Below, in pieces: positions 34,908 to 46,234 of a stretch of 64,000 nucleotides of DNA (positions are counted from its first letter, which is position 1; each line of letters opens with the position of its first letter). Location: NCBI GenBank assembly GCA_029531795.1, contig JAPEIS010000002.1:1612001-1676000 (forward strand), written 5' to 3'. Position numbers and translations under genes: made by a program. The notes under the pieces are model-generated. The model searched no databases, was not told the origin of the DNA, and saw only the letters and a list, made by a program, of their open reading frames with translations. The stretch comes from Sclerotinia nivalis. Lineage: Eukaryota > Ascomycota > Leotiomycetes > Helotiales > Sclerotiniaceae.

Positions 34908-36244
34908 ATGATCACCCCCTTCTACTTCCATCCCCTCCCCATCATCCTCGCATACCTCACCCTTATCCCTCAAACCCTCAGCACCGCAATCCCTCAATCC
35001 TCCAGCGACATCAACACCAACCCCAACCTCGGCACCTGGCACGCCCTCCCACCCATCCCCATCTCTCCCCGCCAAGAACACGCAACCGTCTACCTAGACC
35101 CCTACATCTACATACTCGGCGGTGTAACCCCCTCCAACGATCCCAACAACCCCTTCCCCACCACAACCCTCACACAGCGCTACTCCCTCCTCACCAACAC
35201 CTGGAGCACCGCAGCCCCACTCCCCCTCCCCCTAAACCACGCCAACGCCGCCGTCCTAAACGGCGCCATCTATCTCCTCGGGGGCCTGACCCCTTCCCCG
35301 CAAAATCCCAACCTCTGGACCGCAACCCGCAGCTGCTACATCTACCACCCCGAAACCGACATCTGGAGCGAACTACCCCACGAAATCCCCTCCGGCCGCC
35401 AAATCGGCGCTGCAGCCATCGGCAACAGAGGAAACACCATCTATCTCGCGGGCGGCATAACCCATCTCGATATTTCCGAGACGTCCCAACCAAGCGTAGA
35501 TTACTTCACAGCCTACACCGCCGGCCGCGAACTCTGGACCAACCTCCCTTCTCTCCCGCAACCGAGAGATCACGCGGGAAAAGCATTTATAGGGGACAGT
35601 GGTCCATTTTTCGTGATAGGAGGAAGAGAATATACACATGACAATGTGGTTAATACAACCTACGCGTATGAATTCCAAACGAATACATGGGGGGAAAAAG
35701 CGCAGATGCCTACTGCGAGGGCGGGTGTCGCGTCCGCGGTGGTGGGGAGTCAGATTTTTGTAATGGGAGGGGAGGGGAATCCGGATGCGGAGAATGGCGT
35801 GTTTGCTCAGAATGAGGCGTATGATGTGCTGACGGATGAGTGGAGGGAATACGCACCGATGGATGTTCCGAGGGTATGTGTGTGTGTTTTTTTTCATTAT
35901 TTGATGGCGGTTTTCTATACCCTGTGTTGTGCTCTTGGAAAAGAGAGGACGTTCATTGAATTACCTCCTTCCATCCCTCCACCTCTTTCTTTTATTTCCC
36001 CTTTTATCCACTCCCCCCTTCAAACAATCTCCACACAACCCCCCTGAAAACTCACATCCACAAACCCTTCTTTCCCCTACACCACCAGCCACCATACTCA
36101 CATCAAAACCCTAACTAATATCCTCCCTCCCCCCCACAGCACGGAACATCCGCCGTCGCCATCGGAAAGAGAATCTACGTACCCGGAGGAGGAATTGGCG
36201 GGGAAGCCTCAACAGATTACTTTAGTTATTTTGAAGTTCCTTAA
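34908..36244 (+). CDS. Secreted kelch-repeat beta-propeller protein
   Basis: Exons 34908-35873 and 36140-36244 give 356 residues. A signal peptide (MITPFYFHPLPIILAYLTLIP, cleavage near STA) precedes six or so kelch blades marked by GG pairs: YILGGVTP, YLLGGLTP, YLAGGITH, FVIGGREY, FVMGGEGN and VPGGGIGG, each with downstream W residues (NTWSTAAPL, DIWSELPH, ELWTNLPS, NTWGEKAQ, DEWREYAP). Exon 2 closes the propeller with HGTSAVAIGKRIYVPGGG. Start choice: an upstream Met at 34776 is in frame, but its extension only translates the CATC repeat, and the signal peptide follows the 34908 ATG. The product may be an extracellular carbohydrate-binding or oxidase-related propeller; no copper-oxidase residues were seen. 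The intron (266 bp) is long and C-rich. Codon use shifts sharply inside the gene. Confidence 0.88.
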
Positions 36245-36772
36245 GTTTTGAGTCATGGGTAACCTAACAAACAGGTTTGTGATGGGAAGGAGACGACTCG
36301 GTATGCTCGTATCGGCATGCTTTTGCAGGATATCAATAGTCTTTGCACGTGCGATTTGAGAAGTACATGAGAAGTACATGAGAAGTACATGAGAAGTATA
36401 TGAGAAGTACATGAGAAGTACATGAGGATATTAAGTGTAGTTTTATTTTCCTATTGGTGTAGCGCGGCGATGAATGAATGGAGTATTCGTCTTTCTAAAA
36501 CTATTCATGTAGCGACTCTAAGAATACTCTAATACTATACTGACATGATATACAACAAGGATTTCTTCGTCCAAGAACCTAAAGGCATAAACGCTCACCT
36601 ATCTCTCCCACCTCATTGATATTCGCGTTCCTTCATTGTCAATACGCTGTAAGCCATTCGCTCAATCCAAGAACCATCCACAAAAATGCTAATATACAAA
36701 CCTTCATCGAATAATACCAATTCTTTCCGGGCCGTAATTCTGACTTTCGCTTTATCGCTACCAATTGTTTGT
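36245..36772. other. Convergent 3' region of kelch and golgin genes
   Basis: Contains an 11-bp minisatellite (36358-36423). The frame at 36613-36816 on the minus strand is the out-of-frame continuation past the golgin stop and was not called. Confidence 0.6.
36358..36423. repeat. 11-bp minisatellite, six units
   Basis: Six consecutive copies of GAGAAGTACAT; the first is partly shared with flanking bases and the fourth has one C-to-T change (GAGAAGTATAT). There are no spacers, so this is a tandem repeat, not a CRISPR array. Confidence 0.9.
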
Positions 36773-39700
36773 TCATTTCCAGCTGGAAATCGCTGCAATC
36801 CATTTATCCTGTTCATTTCTATAATTCAATCTCATTAGTACACCATCATCCAGAATCCAAATAGAATAAGTTAGCAAAAAAGGAGAAACATACTTATCTA
36901 AATGTAATAATTGTCCAACAACCGTGTTGATCAAATTCTGCTGTATTCTCTTATCCTTTTGTTCCAAAAACTGCAACAAAATCGTCTTGACGTAATAAGT
37001 ATCGATCGGTGCACCACCATCTTTCCTTCCATTTGCCGGACTTTTTGATCTCCCAGAATCAATACTGGATCTCGAAGAAACGTCATTTAACCTCGATGTC
37101 TTCATCTGTAATGCCTTGAATTCTTTTTGAAGTTTCTCATATCGTTGATTGGCTTCATCAAGAAGCTTTCGTACATCCGCTCTCTGTTTTTCGGCATCAC
37201 GGAGTTGCTTTTCACTATCGTCCAATGCATTTCGGAGTTCGCTCATTGCTGAGCGGATATCATTGGCTTCCTGGGATGCCTTTTCGGCTACACCCTCAAG
37301 TTCATCACGGCGTCTCTTGAATTCCTTTTGTGATTGCTCCAATTCTTCTCGGTCGTCAGTTGCCCGCTTAATCTGGCGCTCGAAATCTCTGATCTTAGTT
37401 TTGAGCTCATCTACTTCTCGAGATCTGCGACGAGCATTTGTACTGGCTTCATCTTCGGCTCGATCGCGCTCTTCAATGGCAGCTTCCATGCGTTCTCTCA
37501 TTTCCCGAACCTTGGCATCAGCTCGATCATCCACATCGGCCAAGAGTCTCCGCATAGTTTCTCCCTCTCGTGTTCGCTCGCTTAGTAACCTTTGGACTTC
37601 ACCGAGTTCTTCTTCAAGACTCTCTGCTTGTTCTTTCTTTTCCTTCAGTTGTATGACCATCTCAGCTGTTTGATCTCTCATGCTTCCAAGCAGACCTTGT
37701 GCATTATTGTATTGAGAACCTCTTAGCTCAACCTCCTCGCGAAGTCCCTTGGTCTCAATAGAAAGCTTTGAAACCTGTCCTTCGAGATCTTGAACACGAC
37801 TACGTAACTTTCCGGCTTCTTCTTGCACCTTTGATAATTCTTCAATGGCTTTTTCGCCTGAAGCCGCCAGCTGAATTTTTTCAGCCTCAGATTTTCGCAA
37901 ATCACGGCGTGCCGTACGGACTTCATCCTCGGCTCGAAGTCGACCAGTGGTCTCTTGAACAACCTTCTCATTCAAAGACCGAATCTCACCATCTCTATCA
38001 GCAGCTTGCTTCTTAAAGCTAGCAAGATCACCCTTCAAATCTTTCTCTCGAGCTTCCAACCTTCTCAATTCAGAAGTACGAGCGTTCAGCTCATCCTTGA
38101 TACTCTTCAAGTTCACATTCTCAGTGCGCAGAGTCTTCAGTTCCGGTTGTGCATTTTGTAGAATTTGTTTTAGGTCCGTCAGCTCCCTGTAACGTGATGT
38201 AGCTAATTGCTCGGCGGCACCAAGGTCCTTCTGCATCGTGCTTGATTTCGACTTCAAATCTTCATACTCAGATGTAATTTTCTTCAAGTCCTCTTCCAAT
38301 TTAGTCGAACTTGTCTTGTGAGCACCGATTTCAGACTCTAACTTGCCGACCTTTGCTTCAAATGCAGCCTTCTCCTCCTGCAACCTCGCTGAGGCGTTCT
38401 TGTGAGTTTCGATATCAGATTCTAGTTTGGCTGAAGCTGACTTGTGAGTTTCGATTTCAGACACTAATTTGGTAACCTTTTCTTCAAGAGTAGCCTTCTC
38501 TTCTTGCAAACCCGTCCACTCTGCTAATCGCTTTGCTTCATCCTCGATGCCAGAATCTATTTTCGCTTGTAGCTTGGACTCTACTAGAGCGAGCTGTTCT
38601 GTCAAAGCAGCTTTCTCTTTTTCCATCTCGTCCGAAGATATCTTTCCATTTTCTTGGCCCTTGATGTCAGCCTCTAATTTGCTAGTCGTCTCTTCAAGAG
38701 CAACTTTCTCGGCTCGAAGTTCCTTGATTATGTCCTTAGCCGTCACACAGTCTTGACCAATAAGAAGTAAATTTTCTTGAAGATTCTCAATCTCCTCGCT
38801 GAGATTTTCCTCATTCTTGCGGTTTGCTTCTAACTTTGCTATTTGCTTATCCTTATCAGCGATATCAGTCCTGAGTTTGTCGATTTCAGCTCGCAAATCA
38901 TGAATAGCAGTCTCAGAAGTAGGGGCCTTCACGGAGGCAGGAGTGGGCTCTTTATTAGCAGCGGCATTACCATTTTTCTTGCCCTTCCTCTTGTTGCCTG
39001 ATTTCTTCTTGTTGGATGTAGAGGGTGCCGATGTTGATGGTGTAGGTGGGACGGATGCAAGGACGTCTTCACTTGCTGGAGTTGGCTCCTCGTTGGTCTT
39101 TAGAGTTTCAATCTCGTCCTCAAGCTCTTTGACGCGCTTAGCATCTGTTTCCTTTGACTCTGTAAGCTCCTTAATTTGAACTTCGAGTAGCTCTATTCGT
39201 TTCTCGGCTTCTTTACGGGCATCCGACTGGGATTTCAGATCTTTCGTTTTTGACGCATTAAGTTCCTTGATCTGTACGTTAAGGAGCCCAATTTGTTGCT
39301 CGGCTTCTTTACGGCTATCTAACTCGGACTTGAGCTTTTTCTCTGCCGTTGTGGTTTGGTCTTTGAGCTCTGATTTCAGAATTGAGAATCTCTCCGAGCT
39401 CTGTTTCTTTTCATTTTCCAAGGTCTCCTCGAGTGTGGCAAGCTGGGTTTCCGTGGTTTTTAATTTACTCAATATTCCTGAGTGTTCCTTCTTTTTAGTT
39501 TCCAAGGCCCTCTCGAGCTCGGCGACCCGTGTTTCAGTGGTTTGTGATTGGCCCAATCTCTCTAAGTGCTCTTTCTTTTGGGCTTCCAAGGTTTTTTCGA
39601 GTTCAGCAAGCTGTGTTTCAGTTGCTTGTAACTTATCACTAAGCCTTTTAGTCTCTCCCTCCTGGACATCTAGTTGCTCTTGGCGGGACTGGGCCAGACT

Positions 39701-40889
39701 GGTAGCCTCCTTCATGGAACCATTCAACTCGAGTGTTACATTTTCCAAATCTTTCGCTAGACTAGAACCTAGTTCTTTAGCAGCGATAAGATCCTTTTCT
39801 AATGAAGACACTTTTGATTTTAGCTCGTCAACTTCTGCCGACTTGGCTTTAATCTCTGATTGTAATTTTGGCAACTCATCGTCGTACGAGAAGAATTCCC
39901 CATTAACATCCTTGTTGTCGGAAAATTGTGGCTTCTGTTTGGGAGAGAAAATCCCAAGGACCGATGTAACAGGGGATTTTACGGAAGTGGATGGGGTGTT
40001 GATGCTACTAGTCTCTGCTTTTTCCGTGGAACCCGTAGTAGAACTTCCACCAACGGTAGTAGAGTTTTGAAGAGACGTGAGCTCCTCCCTCACACTAGCA
40101 TTCTGTTTTTCGGACTCTTCGTACTTTTTTTTGTATTCGTCGCGCTCTGCAGATACCCGTGTAAGTTCGTCCCTAACTAATCCTCCTTGCTGTTTCTGTT
40201 GGTCGAGATATTCAACCAGTGAATCCGGTTCTTGGATAGAACCTATAGGTGTATGCTCCTTGAGGACTTTTTCGAAGGGTTCAATCGAAACGGCACGAGC
40301 ATGTGCGACTCGGTAGGACTTGAGGAGCTCTATGAAATCGCATTAATATATGTAAACTGAAACCATGCATATCAACCCCACCTTGATATCGACCCTCTAA
40401 CTTTTCCAGCTTTCGCAACTTAGTTCTAACCTCAGTTGAAAGCTCAGCAGAAGCTCTTGGAGTGGCATCCGCTGACTTCTCACTGCCATTGGCAGCAGGA
40501 GGACTGCCGCCCAAGGGCTTATCCGCATTTCCCGCCATTGGATTAAGGTTCTCGCCGGCTGGTGTCCCAGCTCGAGTTGAAGCCTCGGACTCGTCTTCAA
40601 TCACAAAAGCAGATTCAAAGTCTGCAGGATCTGGACCTCTGCCACCTATTTCATCATCTTCCTTTGGCCGTGGTTTCCGTGGCTTTCTAGAAGGGGATTC
40701 GTTCGCAGGTCGTCTTGAGATTGAGGATGTAGAAGCCGATCTTTGAACGGAAGGATTTGTTGCGTTTAGTCGTGCCTTCTCTTCTTCAATGCGACTATCT
40801 ATTTGAGCTTTAATTCTCTTTGAAATTCGTCAGCTAATTTATCTGCAAGGTTGCGATCCATATTTAGAGAACGAACATACCTGGAACAT
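36773..40889 (-). CDS. IMH1: GRIP-domain golgin (Imh1-like)
   Basis: Trans-Golgi coiled-coil tether recruited by Arl1 through its GRIP domain. Exons 40889-40881 (only ATGTTCCAG), 40817-40382, 40329-36894 and 36818-36773 give 1308 residues. The 9-base first exon restores MFQRIKAQIDSRIEEEKAR, the usual fungal golgin N terminus. Exon 2 to 3 restores RYQELLKSYRVAHARAVSIE. The centre is almost continuous heptad coiled coil, interrupted by a Lys-rich NKKKSGNKRKGKKNG patch. The GRIP domain (~1250-1303) contains DTYYVKTILLQFLEQKD and VVGQLLHLDK, joined by splicing to NEQDKWIAAI; the tyrosine that contacts Arl1 is in YYVKTI. The gene is divergent with lunapark across about 900 bp. Confidence 0.93.
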
Positions 40890-41799
40890 TCTTTCCACAT
40901 ATGGCGAGTGAGGTAGTCTTGTTACTTTTTCTTTTTAACTATTAATAAATTACTGCATATGATAACATTTGACACAAGTGAATTCGTAATATATTTATGA
41001 CCATAATCAGCAAGTTTGAATCAAGAAAGAAAAGAAATATTATTGTATGAGTAATGAGTAGAATATTGAAGATATAATACTTGTCAACTTCTAAAACTAC
41101 CTAGTTGCATAACAGATGATAGTAATGAAAGACAAAGCGAAATCCCCATAACATATGCTCCGTACAAGTATTAAAAACTGAGCCTCTTACCCCGTACATG
41201 TACCCTAGCTAGTCGTGTTAGGTTATGGGCCGAAAACGTACCTCAATACGAGTATCATCAAATCAAATAGTGATCAACAAGCACCCAATAAACACTAAAA
41301 GTATTACAAGCTTGTTGGTGCTTCTAAATGCTTCTAATGCCCGTAATAATTAATCACAAGTGCATGTTTAGGGTGTCACGGCCTGGCGTGGGCTCGGCGG
41401 GTTCCATAGTTTCTAGCAGTTTAAAGCTATTTTCATCATTTTTATCCTCATCAGCTTCAAACATTCAAATGTTCCCAAATATAGTCTGTGCACACGCCAT
41501 CATAGTGTGTGTGTGTTAGAATGTGTACTCCGTATCCTAACTAGGTTCACGCCAATCCAATCACCGAAATTATCAAATTATCGACCTACCCTACCCACGA
41601 ACTACCTAGTACGGTAATGCCTACCTATAGGAGTCGGCCAGCTTAGCTACAAAGTGACGAAGCTATTACCTGGGAAACTTCATCCCCTCCCAGCCAAGAA
41701 AGTGTTGTTCATTTTATTTACTACTTATTGATACGACTTCAACATGAGGTGACTTGCTACTTCTACTATTACCATCATATTTAAAAATTAATCTTCAAA
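40890..41799. other. Intergenic region, divergent promoters of golgin and lunapark
   Basis: 910 bp of AT-rich DNA between two endomembrane genes. The frame at 41328-41519 has no coding features. Short CTACCTAG/CCTAGTA elements recur (about 41100, 41210, 41605), as elsewhere in this window's intergenic DNA. Confidence 0.55.
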
Positions 41800-43079
41800 A
41801 TGATTTCACTTTGGCCATGGAAGGTATGTGAAGCTTCATTTTGACATGTGCATTCAGGGCGTTACACTAACTGAATATTTGTCCACAGCGTGAGGATAAT
41901 TCTCCTGCCTCCTTTGAGAGGACATTATCCGCTTTGACAGAGAAAATCTCGAAATCACAAGCACAGTTAGAGTCTCGCAGGCTTCGTGGCAGACGTGTGA
42001 AAGCATTATGGACATTATATTCAAGTTTCGCATATTTGGTGGTGTTCGTCATAGTTCTTCTAGTGATCGGTTGGAAGAATTTGACAGCCTTGGAGTATAC
42101 TGGTCTTGCGGGAAGTCCGTTAATGTTAGTATCACTAAAGAAACATGTCATCTGTATCGCATACTGATACTATTATAGAATTTATCTCATTCGAAGTGGC
42201 ATAACGAGATATTATGATTATATGGTTGAATCCATCACGCATCGTTTGGAGGAACAACAAGCCGAAAGGACCAAAACTATCGACAAATTGAAGGCTGCCA
42301 CGAAATATAACTCCACACAAGAACTTCTAGAGAAATATGGTGGCGCTCCACCAAAACCTGCTGCACCGAAGAGAACTCCATCCGCGAAGACTCCAAAGAA
42401 CAAAGATGCGCAACCCCCACGAACAAGCATGGGCCCCCCACCTGCGACAGCAAATATACCCCGCCCTAACCAAATTCCGAGTCAACCTTCTACCCCTCAA
42501 CCACTTGGAAACAGGACTCCTCCCGCCTTTACTGCTCCGTCCCCATCGCCTATTGCTCCTCGTAGCGAGCCAGGCCCTCCTGAGTTTGCACCAAACGCAT
42601 TTTCAGGCCCATCTCAATATGCACAAGGTCAATATGCCCAGAATGGAGAGTTTGTCGCTGAAGGACACTGGTACGATCGGGTGTTAGATTTATTGCTGGG
42701 AGAGGATGAAACACATCCCAAGAATCGACTGGCGTTGATATGCAAAAATTGTCGACTTGTCAATGGTCAAGCACCACCTGGTACAAAAACTTTAGCAGAT
42801 TTGGGAAAATGGAGATGCTTTGGGTGCCGAACTTTGAACGGGGAGGAAGATGAAGGTGCAAAGGCCGTACAAGAAATGAAGGAAAAAATCCAGGAAACGA
42901 ACGTAAAAGAGGAAATCACTTCCGAACTTGATGATAGAAGTACGGAGAATGCTGAAGACACGCCGGGGAGTGAGGACTTTGAGCACGATCATATCAAGGA
43001 CGAAGAACCGTCAGAAGATGAGAAGGTTGAGGTCAAACCGAAACGGGGACGGCCCAAATCAACCCGCCGGAAAGCGTAA
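41800..43079 (+). CDS. LNP1: Lunapark (ER three-way-junction protein)
   Basis: ER membrane protein that stabilises tubule three-way junctions. Exons 41800-41823, 41889-42124 and 42179-43079 give 386 residues. The eight-codon first exon encodes MISLWPWK. A coiled region precedes TM1 (~49-70, LYSSFAYLVVFVIVLLVIGW) and TM2 (~75-97, GLAGSPLIIYLIRSG). A second coil follows (RLEEQQAERTKTIDKLKAATKY). After a Pro-rich linker, the lunapark zinc ribbon appears at ~258-300 with CKNCRLVNG and WRCFGCRTLNG, i.e. two CxxC pairs. The C terminus is acidic and ends in a basic KPKRGRPKSTRRKA tail. Intron 2 uses a GTTAGT donor, a slight departure from the usual GTATGT/GTAAGT. Confidence 0.93.
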
Positions 43080-43324
43080 CTTGTCATAATTTCTCTTATT
43101 TTCTTTACGGGCTTCCTTATTTACAAGCCACATCATGTCCCATGATTTCATTGTGTATCCTATCTGTCAGATGGCGATTTGCCCATCTCAAAATTCATTA
43201 TCAAATCATCCTTTAATTCACTGGCACCATGTTCAACGAGGTTGTGATCAATGCATAAATTTTACTTCTGGTGACGTCTTTCGTCCTTCGTCTTGAACAT
43301 CTCAGTTATCCCTTTCATCCTGAT

Positions 43325-44017
43325 TCATCCTCTTTCGCTTGAATTCCCACTTCCACCGAAAGACTTATATCTCTTACGACTAGCAAACGAAGATTGATAT
43401 TTCGAGACATGAGGGCGGATAGTCGGCTCAAACTCAATCGAGTCCATAACCGCATTATCCTGCTTAGTTCCACGTCTATTGGAAGTTCTTCCACGCTGCT
43501 CATGTTCTGCAGCCGTCAACGAAGATTTATACACATCACTACTCTCCAAATGTTGAGGTGTATAAACAGGAGCGCGATGAGCACCTGGTTCAACCTCCTT
43601 CTTCGCTACACTCTGTTCGCGTTGTATACCCAGATATTGCGCATATCCTCCCCATGGCTTCGAAGATTTATTCACAGTGCCATGATTAGTACCTCGAACT
43701 TCTTCAGTAGATGTAGCGCGTCGCGCATATGTACTCTCCGCCAATATCGGTTCCAAATACTCGCTACCTACTAATTCAGGTGTTGACATCCCACTCGATG
43801 ATCCAGACCTCGTCAAAGAAGAAGTAGAAGTAGAAGTAGATAAACCCCGTGAATTCGAAGAAACCACAACGGGAACTTGCATTCGCTCTGGACTTGGGAC
43901 TCGTCTCAGTGCTTGTCTTGATGCTTGTCTTGGTTCTCGTCCAGATGCTTGTCCAGGTGCGGATCTTGCTGCTCGCTGGCTTTCTTCTTGAAATCGGCTC
44001 CGATAGTTATGAAACAT
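43325..44017 (-). CDS. Small Ser/Arg/Gln-rich protein of unknown function
   Basis: Reading from the Met at 44017 gives 230 residues starting MFHNYRSRFQEESQRAARSA. An in-frame extension to 44329 is Pro/His/Thr-rich and looks like translated leader, so the inner Met is preferred. Features are a run of imperfect Gln/Ala/Arg repeats (GQASGREPRQASRQALRR), a Ser/Thr tract (STSTSTSSLTRSGSSSG), EEVRGTNHGTVNKSSKPWGG and a C-terminal SIEFEPTIRPHVSKYQSS. No domain or transmembrane segment was recognised. It is convergent with lunapark, with 245 bp between stops. Confidence 0.55.
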   Translation of the reverse strand: MFHNYRSRFQEESQRAARSAPGQASGREPRQASRQALRRVPSPERMQVPVVVSSNSRGLSTSTSTSSLTRSGSSSGMSTPELVGSEYLEPILAESTYARRATSTEEVRGTNHGTVNKSSKPWGGYAQYLGIQREQSVAKKEVEPGAHRAPVYTPQHLESSDVYKSSLTAAEHEQRGRTSNRRGTKQDNAVMDSIEFEPTIRPHVSKYQSSFASRKRYKSFGGSGNSSERG

Positions 44018-45156
44018 GATGGAGTCGGGGATTGTAGGTGTTTTGGTGGAGGTATGTGGGTTTGCTGTGGGCTGTGGTGGATTGTGGGATCGAGGAAGCG
44101 CGTGAGGGGTTTGGTTATGGGGTGGAAGGGGTGAGGGGTTTGAGAGGGGTGGTCTCGAGCTTGGGTACTTTGAAGGTTCCTCTGTTGTAGTATTGAAGAG
44201 GGGTTCGTAAAGCAGTACAACTTGGTTGAGGTGTTGAGGAGTTTGTGTGGTTTGTGTGATTTCCTTTAGGTTTCGAAGCGAGATCGAAAAAGGGGGTGAA
44301 TAAATAGTTAAAAAATAGTGGTTGTTCAAGATTGAAACTAACCCTGTCTCAATTCATCAAAACTATCACAAAACAACTACCCAGAATAACTCCAGAAGAA
44401 GGTGGTTGTTCCCAGAAGCTTTTTTCCTGTTCATATATGTATATCGATATCAATTCATTGATTAATTCTTTACTCTCAAAAAGCTCAAGCTTTTATATAT
44501 ATGTAGAGTTGAAGTTGAAAGGAAGAAACTGTATAAGGGGGTAGAAAGATATTGAAGTTTAGAAGATACCAATAAGGTTGGTTATTTTAAATGGATGAGA
44601 GATATTTGGTCTATGCAATATGGTACATTGAGAAGTTAATACAGTATGTTATTCAGAATAGTGATAATGGTTGTGAAAATAAGCGAGATAAATAAGGGAC
44701 TTTTTGATTTGTGGATGGGTTTGTGGAGGAGTTGATACGGTGGATTTTGATTGGGATGATGAGTGAATGATGGATAATGGATGGATGGATTGTGAACAGG
44801 AAGTGAATAAGGAATATCAATATATAGTTTACAGGATGATGAGATGAATCAAAAGGAGAACAATGTGTGAAGTGAATATTGGGACTATTTTGGGAAGGAT
44901 TTATGAATTGGGCTTTGTTTGATTGTTTTTGGTAATGCTATGGTATAGCTTGTACAGTTTGTATTGTTTTCTGAAATCTATTGTAGTTTGTGTTAATGTT
45001 ATTATTTTGGAGTATGAAATGGATGAATAGTATATAGTCTTTTTTCAACGGAAATGATGTTGAGAAATGGATATTGAAAGATGGAACACAAGAGGTAAAA
45101 ATTATTGAGCAATATTGATATCCTACTTTCAATCTGAATCTCCAAAAACCATTATG
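44018..45156. other. Intergenic AT-rich region
   Basis: The left 300 bp are strongly G-rich on the plus strand (leader of the minus-strand gene); the rest is TTG/GAT-rich with tandem GGAT near 44780. No gene is supported. Confidence 0.5.
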
Positions 45157-45450
45157 TTAATGAACAATATATCTCATCTCCCACAAATCACAAGTGTGAT
45201 ATAAACCACTAGAGTTGCCATTCCATAATACGCTATTGGTTATTAGATAAAACTGTGATAACTTCTTGAATATTCTGTATGTGAGATTTCTAGCCCAGCT
45301 TACTTGGGATTTTATGTCCTGGGTATCATCTTCGTTGTCTTCTAGAATAGTGAGATTATTTTTCTTCCTTTTTAGTTTGGAATTACTACTAGGCGAAGCA
45401 TAGCAACTTTCGCACAGTATCCATTTCAGACACTGCCAGGATTTCCTCAT
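45157..45450 (-). CDS. Candidate short gene or exon, unknown function
   Basis: A 97-codon frame begins MRKSWQCLKWILCESCYASP. A charged stretch, LTILEDNEDDTQDIKSQ, is followed at once by a good donor (CAA/GTAAGC) at about 45305, which suggests the frame beyond it is intronic. No clear downstream exon or family was identified. Confidence 0.25.
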   Translation of the reverse strand: MRKSWQCLKWILCESCYASPSSNSKLKRKKNNLTILEDNEDDTQDIKSQVSWARNLTYRIFKKLSQFYLITNSVLWNGNSSGLYHTCDLWEMRYIVH

Positions 45451-45555
45451 TGTACTTCAAAATACATAGATAGGTATTTCTACCTACTTCACAAACCCGC
45501 TCAACATCACACCACCAGCAACACTCCCTGCGCTTCTATTTTTACAACTCTCAGT

Positions 45556-46234
45556 TTACTTCCTCCCACTCCCACCCCCCGTCGCACTGCCACTTCCCCC
45601 TCTCCTCTCTCCCTCACTCTTCCTCCCCATCCCCTCAACCACCTTCCTCCCCGGCGAAGAACTCCCCCCAATACCATATCTCTTAGGATCTAAATCCTCA
45701 TGCCCCCATCGACTTTTCTTCGGAAAAGAAGGTTCGAATTCATCATCCAGAGCATCAAGATCTGCGTTTAATTTTTTCGTTTCTGCGCGTTTTTGCTCTT
45801 CGGTTTTTTCGGGGGGAGCGGGATTGGTCGTGCGTGTGCTGCGTGTGGTTTGGTTTTGGTGTCCGCTTGTGCTTGTGCTTGATTGAGTGGTTCTTCGTGT
45901 GGTTGCTGAGGGTTTTTTGTTGGGATTGCTAGAGCTGGTGTTGGAGTTGGTGCTGGTGGTGCGAGGGGTCGATATTTTGGTTGGAGTGGGTTGGTTTTGT
46001 TGTATTTGGTATTGTATATGTATCGAAATATTCTGAAATATTTTTTTATATCTCTCTGAAAATATAGCTAAGAAAAGTTTCCATTCTAAAGCATAATAAG
46101 CAAGTAACTCTTATATACATTCTCTCCATACTTATCCTGTAAATATACATATTCTAGCCGGCTCAAACTTTAACCCTGGCGTCTAAAGTATTTTTCGGAT
46201 AGGTGGAAGTTGTAGGTTGAATTTTGGTGACCAT
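45556..46234 (-). CDS. Candidate small gene missed by ATG-based calling
   Basis: A minus-strand frame open for about 180 codons without internal ATG starts ends at 45556. It reads LLAYYALEWKLFLAIFSERY, then a Thr/Ser/Asn-rich linker (TPRTTSTNSNTSSSN), then EKTEEQKRAETKKLNADLDA, DEFEPSFPKKSRWGHEDLDP, KRYGIGGSS and a basic Gly-rich tail. A possible first exon, MVTKIQPTTSTYPKNTLDAR, starts at 46234 and ends at a GTTAAA donor. The acceptor (near 46100) is weak, so the join is unsure. The ordered C-terminal part and acidic/basic patterning look coding. No family was recognised. Confidence 0.35.

Noticed and set aside
36358..36423. CRISPR-like array
   Set aside because: Direct tandem units without spacers in a eukaryotic genome; a minisatellite.
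36613..36816. 67-codon frame that could extend the golgin C terminus
   Set aside because: The conserved GRIP end NEQDKWIAAI is in the other frame after splicing and stops at 36773.
39267..40070. 267-codon frame antisense to the golgin
   Set aside because: Ser/Phe-rich complement of Glu/Lys coiled-coil codons; a common shadow.
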